From assembly GCF_965363235.1 (NCBI RefSeq), contig NC_134839.1:92709743-92773742 (forward strand): a stretch of 64,000 bases of DNA, in the 5' to 3' direction. The translations under genes and the position numbers were made by a program. This DNA is from Mytilus galloprovincialis. Taxonomy: Eukaryota > Mollusca > Bivalvia > Mytilida > Mytilidae. This document shows positions 1-10,950 of the stretch, in pieces. Below the pieces are notes generated by a model that ran no database searches, had not been told where the DNA came from, and worked only from the letters and a program-made list of their open reading frames with translations. How positions within the stretch are numbered: the stretch's first letter is position 1; every line of letters begins with the position of its first letter.

Positions 1-1404
1 GTCACCACGCTATACCAATACCTATTTTACCTGATTTGTCAATAAAATTTATGTGCCCGTAGTAGCTTTTCCGAAAAAGCAGCAACAATATTTCACTTAC
101 AGCATAATTCATACTAATTTACCATATATATACCAATACTTGTGCATTGAATAACACTGGTAAGTGTGGATGTCACCACGCTATATCAACTCCACCTCAT
201 CTATCTGATTTATCAATAAAATTTGTATCCATAGTAGCTTTCTTAAAAAGCTATATCAAGATTCATATAAAACTGAACTTATTCTATACCAGAAATATAA
301 CTTTGCGTTACATAATACTGGTAAGTGTGGATGTCACCACGCTATACCAATTCAACCTCATCTATCTGATTATCAATAAAATTTGTATCCGTAGTAGCTT
401 TCCAAAAAAGCGGTATCAAGATTTCATTTAAAACAGAACTTTTTCTATACCAGAAAAATAACTCTGCGTTACATAATACTGGTAAGTGTGGATGTCACCA
501 CGCTATTCCAATTCCACCTCATCTATCTGATTTATCAATAAAATTTGTATCCGTAGTAGCTTTCCAAAAAAGCGGTATCAAGATTTCATTTAAAACAGAA
601 CTAACCAAGCTAAACCTATACCAATTTATATATAATTAACACTGAAACTATAACTCATGCAGCATCATTACATGGTAAGTGTGGATGTTACCACGCTATA
701 CCAGATATAATTAATCAAAGGAGATATTTTTTAATATCATAATCTTCGTGAAAGATAGAATACTTCTGTGGCTCCCCTCGAAACAATTATAGGACACATT
801 AACTCAAACAGCATCAGGTATTAGACACAGGTGTTGTGGTAAGTGTGGACGTCACCACTCTATACCAAAGATACACATATAATCCAGGAAATCTTCAGCT
901 AGCTTCTCATTCTATCTAAAACACAGCTGACTCAATAATTACACAGACCTTCTTATTGTGGACATTGTTAATATCTCTAGTGGTAAGTGTGGATGTCACC
1001 ACGCTATACCAAATACCTCATCAGAATACGGGAATATATAGTCTAAACGCTAAGCTTCTTATTTCAAACACATCTGGCTGCAATTACACTTAACTCCTCT
1101 CTTGTGGATATCAGTATTACGTTAAGTGGTAAGTGTGGACGTCACCACGCTATACCAAAATCTTCATCTTTTCACAGACATTATTCTAGAGGTCCGACCT
1201 GTTGTGGAATTAGGCGAAATTTTCTTATCTATTACAAAATAAAAATAAATAAATAAAAATCAATTAACAGCAGCTCTAAACAACGTGGTAAGTGTGGATA
1301 CTCCCACGCTATACCAATATCTTACCCTCGATACAATCCAACTTCAACTTTGTTCAGAAACAAATATTCTCCTTGGTAAGTGTGGATGTCACCACGCTAT
1401 TCCA
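1..1404 (+). repeat. LINE 5' array of dyad-symmetric core motifs
   Basis: Ten copies of a 31-bp core (one cut by the window edge) lie at 1-17, 158-188, 319-349, 480-510, 673-703, 837-867, 981-1011, 1137-1167, 1286-1316 and 1374-1404. The core reads TGGTAAGTGTGG, a six-base centre, then CCACGCTATACCA, so its ends and its inner GTGTGG/CCACGC arms are inverted complements (allowing one G-U pair in RNA). The first few units also share about 110 bp of spacer, but later spacers have diverged while the core remains. It directly precedes LINE ORF1. Promoter monomers are known for some LINE 5' ends; that role here is inference. Confidence 0.8.
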
Positions 1405-1457
1405 TCATCTCAAGCTTCATCTGATAAAAACATATATCTAAAATCAATCATTCTATT

Positions 1458-3709
1458 ATGGCAAGTTTACGACCAACTAGAGACCGGATACCTACACAAG
1501 TCTTCACTCCATCTAAAGTCAACGTCTCAGTAAAATCCTACTTATTGAATGAGCAAAAAGCCATCGGGAAAATAGTGGACGCCACCATACGACCAACGGA
1601 TGTAGACTTACAATATAAACATGGTAACATTATCTTGGAATTCTCTGCAGCAACCTATCTGCATTTTAGCAAAACTCTACTTCAACATCTTGAGGCACAT
1701 ACTGATCTCACATGCAGCATACATGATAAACAGGACAAATCTGGTAAGGTGGTAGAACAATCTATTGCAGTTAAATGCAATCAAAACTTGCGTCAACATT
1801 ACAGAATCAACCTATATAATACCACCTGCAGAGTGGAAGTGAATGGACGTAACCACCACATGTTTTTTGATGAATTACAGGCTATATCCAAACAAATGGA
1901 CAACATCAAAGACTACTCATCTGTCAATAAGAAAATTAGGGAAGAATGTATTAAATTGCAACAAACATCTGCAAAGAAAATAAATAAAACCTCCTGCTAT
2001 CCTGAACAACGGTGCATCCGAAGATCAATCTGTGACTACCAACACATTCTCTAAAGAGCTGACTGTGGCTAACAAAAACCACCAAGACACAGTTAACAAA
2101 GGCACTGACAGATCAGTTCCAGACAATATTTGTCCTAAATGTAACCGAACACTACTTTCACGAGGCGTCTTCTGCATTAAAGGCAACCATTGGATTCACT
2201 ATGCCTGTGAAAAGCTAAAAAAATCAGAAATTGAAGAACTGGAAAAAGAGTCGAACAACATCCAGTACACATGCACCATATGTAATGCAAGAGACTCTAT
2301 ACCAGCTGATGGAAATATACCAATTAAGCAAACACAAAAAGTCAAGAAACTTATGCCAGTTGTCATTCCAGATGTAGCTTCACCACTTTCTCGTGTCTCT
2401 GCTGCCAGGGCTATCTTAAATGAGGAAACAGTCATCAGAGATCAAATAGAGGACCTGCCTCAACCAACTGAACAGTCACATCTGTCACTTACAAACAGAG
2501 TCCCAATAACAGGCACAAGAAATGACATTTCCTTATCTGACAAAGAATTACGGCATAAGGAAGGCAAACTGCGTAAAATGGAAGAGGAATTAAAAAAGGA
2601 AAAAGTGACTATTAATGATGCACTGAAAGAACAGGCACACCTAAAAACATACTCCCTCAGTCTGGAGTCCAAAGTAAAAGAATTGGAAAGCTCAAATAAG
2701 ATATTGAGGATGAAAATTGTAGGTACACAACATGCAGGCTCTACTGAAACCATGAACAAACAACCTCCACCTATCTTTCAAGAAAATCAACCAGTGTATA
2801 CTCCTCAACACACAAATAGTATGGATACTTATATCTCATCATTGGAAAATAACATCATCAAAGATAGAATAACCCATATTGAAAATACTCGTCAGTTATA
2901 TAGACAAATGCACGACATGGAACTGCAGTCCATTCAACAGAGGCTCAGAACTCTAGAACTGACATTATAACAATCAGCTAGGCCACACTATCTGCCATAT
3001 CATACAAGCCACTTCCAGTACCCAATTCCACAGGGCCCTGCCTACATGGCTAGATCACCTACATATCCCCATCAGTGAAAGACCAATGAACACCAATTGG
3101 CCAGGTCAACCACAACACATGCCAGCTTACCTGCCAAACATGCACGGATTACCTCCACATCCTTCCAATATTCCGCCTCCATCTTATTTCCATCATCAAA
3201 CAATGGTCAACAACCAGCATAACCGTCAGCCAGCCCAGCAAACGTTTACAGGAGCAAACCTGCACTTCAGGCATGACAACAAACACAACCAAACCGTAAA
3301 TACTGATATTAATTCCACAACAGGGCCTCAAGCAACCAATACTGTCAATCATCCGCATAAATCTGTCACAACTACACCTCCGACAGAAAATGCAACTTCA
3401 AACATGGCAACATCTCCAACTATTTTAAATTCTACAGCTACATCTGTACTTCTTAACACAGTAAATGAAATCAAAATGTCACAACAAGAACTCCAAACAG
3501 AACCTGAGGAAGTCAGCAGTACGTTATACAAGGATCAAGACTGCACAAACAAAGTTAAGAAATCTATACCCGACAAAGAAGTTCCAAATGTTGATAGAAA
3601 TCAAATATCACTGGAAGTTATTGAGCCCAGCTCAAACACTGAGGATTATCCAACAAATAAGCCGGACTCTTTTTTAGGACTTTGCCAGAACATCCAGAGG
3701 ATCACATAG
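1458..3709 (+). pseudogene. LINE ORF1: zinc-finger, coiled-coil, Pro/Gln-rich protein, disrupted
   Basis: ATG at 1458 opens 198 codons of unrecognised sequence. A frame change near 1981-2031 leads into 2032-2970, which carries a Cys/His cluster (CPKC, then C-x4-H-x2-H-x2-C, then CTIC) resembling the PHD-like fingers of some LINE ORF1 proteins but with a His where the fourth Cys is usual. Residues from about 2530 to 2720 form a charged Leu-rich coiled coil. After TAA at 2968-2970 the same frame stays open and Pro/Tyr/His-rich to TGA at 3076-3078. A second frame change leads to 3086-3709, rich in Pro, Asn, Gln and Thr. I infer one original ORF1 with two frameshifts and one nonsense codon, but three separate small ORFs cannot be excluded. 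ORF1 proteins bind element RNA. Confidence 0.7.
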
Positions 3710-6700
3710 CACATGATGCCTCTACTTCAACTCTACTTAGAATATCCTCCTTCAATTGTATAAATGTATATAACTCCCAATCTTGTATAAAAGACATTTT
3801 AGATTTTACCGATTTTATATGTATTCAGGAACATTGGCTATTCAAGTTTGAACAGGACAATATTGGAGAGCTCTTTAACAAAACATCTTGGACATGCAAG
3901 TCAGTTGACGAAAACAACCCTATACCTCCAACACAAAAACCTAGAGGATATGGTGGAGTAGCCATACTTTGGAAACAACATCTAGATCATCTTGTAGAAA
4001 AAATTAATGATGGCTCAGAGAGAATTATATGTATAAAGATAAATGTAAAACCAAAACCGATCCTGTTAATCTGTGCTTATATGCCATGTAGAGGGTCAAA
4101 ACAGGCAAACGAACAGTTCAAAGAATGTCTCGACCAGCTCCACGAGATAATTCTCAAATACTCCGACACATGTACACCTGTCCTATGTGGAGATTGGAAC
4201 TGTGATCTGATGAAAACAACTAATAAATCAGCACGGATAAAGGAACTCGAAGACTTCATAAGTTCTAAAAAGCTAATGTTTAAACCAACCCCATTAACAT
4301 TTATTCATCCAAATGGCAATGAAACATCAACAATTGACTATATCTTTGTACACGACAGCCTAGCCGAAAAAGTTTACAACACCATTAAACTGGATATGTT
4401 GTCAAACAACACCTCTGACCACTACCCTCTTTTAACGGAAATTGAAACCGAGATTGTTAGCAAGAAAAAACAAGAACAACCAGTAGTGTCAAATAAAATC
4501 AAATGGGATAAAATAGATTTACAACAATACCAAGATAGTTTAACAAAATGCCTTCAAGAAAATCCCATAGACTACTTGAATGATTCGACCGCAATAACAA
4601 GACTTATGGAAACCATAGTTACAGCTCAAAAAAATATAGTACCACCATCTAAAATTTCAACTCAACGAAACAGACATATCTGGAATGATGAAATTGAACA
4701 CTCACTGAAAATGAATAAATCATCACTTGATAAATGGAAACTGGAAGGAAAACCAACGGCTGGTGAAACTATGCAAGAAAGGAAAAAATATAAAAAGCAA
4801 CTGCGCAAAGCGCGAAGACAAGAAATTGCGCGACAACGAGATGAATCGCTACAGAAGATCATGAACGCTAAGCAAAGAGTTAGCAAAATATTCCATAGAC
4901 TTGTAAATGCACAAAGGAAAACCAAAAAATCTTCCATATCAGATCTGACTGTAGAAGACAAAACCCACTCTTCTCGGGAAGAAATACTAAAAGGTTGGAA
5001 CGAGCATTTCAGCAAGCTCACAACACCTGAGTCTAATACCACAAACTCCGATCATACCAACAAAGAATTTGATATAGACATTATCGAAGAAATTTGCAAA
5101 CAAAATGCTGTACCATTAACTTTCACAGCTGAAGAAATTGACAAAGCCATAAACCAACTGAATACCAACAAGGCACCTGATATATACGGTATTACAGCAG
5201 AACATATCAAATATGGTGGAGATACATTACTGTAGGCAATAACTTCTATAATCAACAACATCTGCTCCTCTGCAACCATACCAGACTGCATAAAACATGG
5301 AATCTTAACACCAATATTCAAAAACAAAGGACTACCAAATGAGGCAAAAAATTATAGAGGAATCACTGTACTCCCAATTATTGGAAAAATCCTGGAAATA
5401 CTACTGAGGAAATTGCTAAGAGACATCATTGATATTCTCCAAAACCGATTACAAAGAGGTTTCACTCCTGGGGTATCTCCTCTATACAGTGCCCTCATCC
5501 TCCTAGAATCCATAGCAGAATCAATGGACCAAAAGATGCCTGTTTTTGTTGCTCTGCTAGACGCCAAATCAGCATTTGATGTTGTCAATCTTAACAGCTT
5601 ACATCGTAAACTCTTTCTATCAGGAGTAGGTGGGACCCTCTGGCTACTTATCCGCCAACTGAGTACATACGCCACAACCTCTATTAAATGGAACGGTCTA
5701 ATGTCAAAACCATTCCCTGTACAACAAGGAGTAAGACAAGGTGTGATATTAAGCACCAAACTGTACAAAGTTAACATCAATGATGTATTGGACCAATTAG
5801 AAAACAGCGGCCTTGGTACCTACATCGGAAATATATACTGTGGATCCCGACCTGCGCAGATGATGTTGCTCTCATTGCCAATTCTCCTAATGACCTCCAA
5901 ACAATGATAAGCACGGTTGAGAATTACAGCATGCAAGAGAAATACTCACTCCAACCAACCAAAAGTGTCATATTAAAACACGAACCACCTTCAAAAGATA
6001 CAGGCTTCTACTTCAAAATTAATAATATAAAAATGAATGAGCCAGATTCAGCTGTGCATATTGGCATAAAACACAGCTCTGACTTAAAAAAAACTATCAG
6101 CATTCACGTTGATGAAAACATCTCAAAGGCAAGACGAACTGTGTATAGCCTGATGGGGGCTGGTCTGCATGGAAAGAACGGGCTAAACCCACTAACTTGT
6201 CTTCACATTTTCAACGTTTATGTTCTTCCAGTTCTTATCTATGGAATTGACATTCTTCTTCCAGACAATAAACATTTAGAGCCACTAGAAGTATTCTATC
6301 GAAAATCAATTAAACAAATCTTGTCGCTTCCCAACAACACTGCGGATGCAGCAATTTATACTATAGCAGGAGTTATACCACTCCATGGCATTATACACAA
6401 AGCAGCCTTAAACATATACAACAAGATTTGTGGTATGGAATCATCCGTCGAAAAAGATCTGGCAGAAAGACAACTCTCGATATCTCGATTTAACTCCAAA
6501 AACTGGTTTTCTAAAATACGTTGCTTACTTGCACAATACAATCTACAATCAGCTCATGAACTTATACAGAACCCAGTCAGCAGATACAAATGGAAAGCAA
6601 GTGTTAAGAAGGCAGTGGACAACGTTTGGCATGAACAATTCTGGACAAAAGTATCATTATTCAGCTCTCTTCGCAATTTATCTGCAAATAATATTCTATG

Positions 6701-7181
6701 GCACAATACTCATCCATGTCTTGCAAGTGTTGGTACCTCTGCACAAGATATTAGCCGCCTACAACCAAAATTAAAGCTATTAACAGGAACTTATTACCTG
6801 CAAAGCAATAAGGCTGCATTTAACCAAAACTCAATAGATCCAACGTGTCTTCTCTGCAATGAAAATTCAGAAACTGTTGAACATTTTATTCTAGACTGTA
6901 AACCTCTGAATAACACTCGTATACCATACTTGCATGAATTAGACTGCTTTCTTCGTAGCATTAAAAACTGTGATAAATGCTTTAACCTAACCAGCTTAGT
7001 AATAAATAAACAGCTTATTTTAGATCCAAGTAGATTATTATGCGCATGTGGCTGTAGATGCAAATGTATGGACAACTGCTTCAAAGTAGAGTATATAAAT
7101 AGAAAACTGTGCTATGCTTTACATACCAAAAGAAATGAACTTTTGAAAGCTCTACCGTCAAACAAACGAAAGGGCCATTGA
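3682..7181 (+). pseudogene. LINE ORF2: endonuclease-reverse transcriptase, disrupted
   Basis: The frame opens after a stop at 3658-3660 and overlaps the end of ORF1 by about 28 bp; no ATG precedes the endonuclease domain, so translation may have used a frame change or reinitiation. Endonuclease motifs are complete: FNCINV, CIQEHW (Glu about residue 50), GDWN (about 170-173), IDYIF and SDH (about 245-247). TAG at 5233-5235 interrupts the frame. The RT follows with YRGITVLP, DAKSAFD, QQGVRQG and, after a one-base loss near 5842-5850, CADD at 5853-5864. The last frame runs to 7181 and contains a C-x2-C-x8-H-x4-C knuckle (CLLCNENSETVEHFILDC) and a Cys-rich tail. Two lesions, all catalytic motifs retained. 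It nicks DNA and primes reverse transcription on the target. Confidence 0.85.
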
Positions 7182-7345
7182 ATGTAGCCAACATTCACCC
7201 CACGGGCGTAGATTTTTGCTTTTCTTGAATACCGAAGACCCCTGTAAATATAGTCCTGTAAATATATATTGTGAACTTTTAAACCGATTCTGAAAAGAAG
7301 TGCTCCTTTAAAGGAGGGAATTCCTTACACAGATACAGATACATA
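7182..7345 (+). other. LINE 3' UTR and tail
   Basis: About 165 bp after the ORF2 stop with no ORF. It contains two near copies of CTGTAAATATA, a small palindrome (CTCCTTTAAAGGAG) and ends in a short ACAGAT repeat. Sequence shared with the oxidase copy B flank starts immediately after it. Confidence 0.6.
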
Positions 7346-9678
7346 ATAGCTTATCTTCTCTCAGGCATATATAGCCTACCTTAAATTGGCCCAATTTGTT
7401 TTGTAAGTTTTCGCTTTCAATGCTGCTTGACTTTGTTACTTTTCTGATTTGAGTGCCCTGATGAGTATAATGTAAGCTAAATGTGCATCTTGAGTTATTC
7501 CACACTGCAGTAGTAGTGTGTTAAACTAGTACTTTTGTATTCGAACTAGATGTAAAAAAAATATGCATGATTGATTAACAACATTTACTCTGTAGACAAG
7601 ATTAACAAGTACATCGGCATTTGAAAGTGTTCTCAAGATATCTTAAATTTAGGCATAAAAATGCATGAAACATAGGAGCTTATACAATAAACTGTTATAA
7701 TTTTTGACCTTTACAGTAAAAGTGATAAGCAGCATTAAGGCCAGATTCTATGGCCCCTTGTATCCACCCGTTGGTGTATGATATAGCTTCACCAGCGAGA
7801 TAAATAGGATGATCTGGTGTCATCAGAGTTTTCATTCCACTGTTATATTGGTTTGGAAGGAGACTGGCATACGCTCCTTGTGCTGAATTATCATTGAACC
7901 AGGCTTGAACCATTCCCACCTCAAATTCATTCTTCATTTCAGGATGTATTTTTGTGATTTCTCGAACTGCACTTTCAACTGCTTCAGTTTTTGATTGTGA
8001 ACCAAAGATTAAAGCATCTTGTTCCCAAGTATAGCAAACCAAAAGACCTCTCCCGCTTGGTATACTTGGATCATTAGGACTGGGGTAGTGTAACTGTCCA
8101 ATTGGTAAATTAGTTTTTGAGAATCCTCCTTGACCAACTTCTTTCTCCCAGAATCTGCTCTTGCACTGGAGAACCACTTTGGTTGATGGTTGATAATGGA
8201 TGTTACCTATAGCTTTACGACAATCCTCTGCAAGATCTATGTCCATTTGTCGGAGTATTGTCAATGGAACTGTAATAATAACGGCATCGGCTGTGTATAT
8301 CTGATCTGTCCCTGTCATCACATTACGTGCAGTTACTTCAACTTTATTTTCCAGATTTCTTTTGACGCTTCGTACTTTAGCACCAAATTGTATTCGTTTT
8401 GCTAAATCAGTGGTGTTTTCTATATTTGTGTGCTGAGGTTGGATAAAATTCTTGGCTATGGTATCCATACCATCGACTGGAGTATGAAGACGATCTGTCC
8501 ACCATTCACCTAATTCATCTCTTAGGTATTCAACTAAACTTGTTCCAAAGGCAGGGCTGTATGTCGAAATCTAAAATATATACCCTAGCCATCAATGAAA
8601 GTAAGCTTATCAAATTATTCAATCAGATATCCCTTCCTAGTAGTATTATTACTTTTGTTTATTTCATTGCAACTGAAACACAAAACTTCAGGTGCATTTT
8701 GAAAATAAACGAATTTAGTGCGCATTGCAATTTTTATAATTGTCGTGTTTTTCATAGCAAAAATCGTAAGAAACAAGTTTTATAAACAACAAGATTTTTC
8801 AAATTGAAACCATTCTGCTTTATCTTTAGATTGATTTTTTAATCACTTTAAAAATTTAAACGATTTTGATTAAACTGTGAAATACTTGTACATGTATATA
8901 AAATTTATAATGTCTTTCATTTCTACCTTGATCTGGCATTTGAAAGTTTTTTTATCCACTAACTTTTTTACTCGTTCACTAGAAATGAACCTAGAAATGT
9001 TCTTGGTTTAAAAAAAACATAAACCTGTTGAATTGTAACATTTTGTTTTGATTCATGTAGTTTAAAAAAGACGTTTCCAATCACCTGCAATCCTCTGATA
9101 GCTGCTTCTGGCCATGGTCGATAAGCAGAGCATAAGTCCGAGTTTATATTTGTTCTGAGAAAATCATCTACAGATAACTTGCTCCACTTTTCTACCCACT
9201 CTTTCTAACCTTCTTGTGGCCCCTTTTCTTTGATAAGGGAAAACAAATCCTCTTTTACGGGTTCAATTGTACGCTTATATAAATCCACTGCAATGTAGAA
9301 TGGTAATACAACAACTACTGAAATATGTTGGAGGTACAAAAGGGAGAAGGAAAATATGTTGCATGGAATCAAAGAAATAATAAATATTTGTTAAATGCAA
9401 AGTCATGAATCTATTCACTGATAAAATTTGCCTTATTACAAGATTAAATTGAAATAAGTTTTAAAAAAACTGTAGACTAGTAACATTTAATTGAAGGCAT
9501 ACTAATATAAAACCTTACTTATGCCGTCAACATTTGGACGTATATCAGATTGCAGGTGAGAGTTCCATCCAGGAAAAAACTTTTTTGAGTAAAATCGATT
9601 GTTTTCATTTTATTCTGAAAAAAACACATTAAGTATGTAATTAGTTTTTTTTTGCCCATGAGATATATTATGAATTCA

Positions 9679-9890
9679 ATGCGACTGTCATGCGAGTGAG
9701 AGGTTTTGCTGGCTATGAAGCCAGGTTTAATCTACTATTATCTACAAAAGAAAATGCTTGCACCATCAGTCAGGAATATGACAGTTGTTATTCATTCGTT
9801 TGATGTGTTTGAGCTTTTGATTTTGCCATTGATTTTGGACTTTTCGTTTTGAATTTTCCTGTGAGTTCAGTATTTTTAAAATTTTAATTT
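9679..9890 (+). repeat. Dispersed repeat, GTCAGGAATATGACAG family
   Basis: Part of a family that recurs at 19850-20060, 15972-16183, 32385-32517, 32620-32715 (reverse) and 36915-37150 (reverse). This copy lies in intron 4 of the oxidase pseudogene and is present at the same place in unit B, so it predates the duplication. Confidence 0.75.
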
Positions 9891-10618
9891 TATGCATAGT
9901 TTCGTGTATGTGATCTTTTTATAATGTATTTTTTAAGTTTAAGAAACGGGGAAAACCAATGCAGGAAAAAATTAATGCTCCTTCACGAAAAAACAGATAA
10001 CGTCTTTATGCCTAGAACGACAGAATAAACATAAACACTGAAACGTCGACTATATATCTATATTTAAAATATACATAACAATTATTTTTCACGGAAACAA
10101 TTGTAGTCATCATAGATCATCTGAAGATATGATTTGATTGAACATCAGTGAAATATTTAAATGTGAGACGAGATTATTTTATTCCACAAATGACTGTCAA
10201 CTGCATGACCTGTTGGTTAAATTTGAATTCGCTGACATGCTTCTACTAATTGATTGCACACATATTGTGATTAATAATAAGTAGATACTGTTACCTTTTG
10301 TTCTGATTTTACTTTCTCCATCGAGGTAAAGCCAGGTATTATCGTTGGAGTTAATGAAGGGGCGGACAGGGATGCCGAATTTCTGTATGTACCCATTTGT
10401 CAGGTAGTGATTTGGTGGGATTCTCATTGCTCCACCTGCAAATGAAATAAAAGATTCCCTGATACCTTCAACGGGTCAATCTAAATAGTTTTGCCATGCG
10501 CCCTTAACTAACAATAACCGGAACAAGAGTCAGACCACCAATTCACTCCCTCAAATTTAGAACTATGTAAAAGTAGCCCTATTCTGATACAAAATCGTGC
10601 TTTTGGTGTCATTGTTTA

Positions 10619-10950
10619 CTTAAAAAACCAAGGAGATCATATAACCTCCTTGAAATAATAAACAAATTTGCAGATATTAAACTGTTTGTGAAAGACAACA
10701 ACATTTAGACTTAAGCAACACGACGGGTGCCACATGTGGAGCAGGATCTGCTTACCCTTCCGGAGCACCTGCGATCACCCCTAGTTTTTGGTGGGGTTCG
10801 TGTTGCTAATTCTTTAGTTTTCTATGTTGTGTCATGTGTACTATTGTTTGTCTGTTTGTCTTTTTCATTTTTAGCCATGGCGTTGTCAGTTTATTTTCGA
10901 TTTATGAGTTTGACTGTCCCTCTGGTATCTTTCGTCCCTCTTTTATACCA
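10619..10950 (+). repeat. Dispersed repeat in oxidase intron 3 (copy A)
   Basis: Sequence with a GATCATATAACCTCC start and a conserved Thr/Leu/Phe-rich apparent ORF; I recall this type as a common bivalve retroelement tail. It is shared with unit B (20776-21062), where about 90 bp are missing inside, so it predates the duplication. The open frame across it is not treated as a gene. Confidence 0.6.

Larger units (their letters stand above)
1..7345 (+). mobile_element. Near full-length non-LTR retrotransposon (LINE), broken
   Basis: Order: 5' core array, ORF1 (1458-3709), ORF2 (3682-7181), short 3' UTR. ORF2 has an apurinic-type endonuclease at its N-terminus, a central reverse transcriptase and a C-terminal CCHC knuckle, which is the layout of I, Jockey, CR1 and Nimb-like LINEs. 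I cannot fix the clade by eye. Several frameshifts and stops mean this copy is not autonomous. The 3' end, marked by a short ACAGAT repeat, falls exactly where the duplicated oxidase block begins. The element may extend left of base 1. Confidence 0.85.

Noticed and set aside
1-1404. Regular 31-bp repeats resembling a CRISPR array
   Set aside because: Spacing varies from 88 to 193 bp, spacers are partly repeated, there are no cas genes, and the array heads a eukaryotic LINE.
2199-2759. Minus-strand ORFs opposite LINE ORF1
   Set aside because: They are antisense shadows of a coding frame with no domains of their own.
7461-7480. CTGATGAG as a hammerhead core
   Set aside because: No GAAA partner or pairing stems follow; the same holds for the duplicate near 16444.
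7695-8570. Last oxidase exon of copy A as an independent 257-residue gene
   Set aside because: It begins at an internal Met inside an exon with an intact acceptor site; copy B shows it is only the C-terminal exon.
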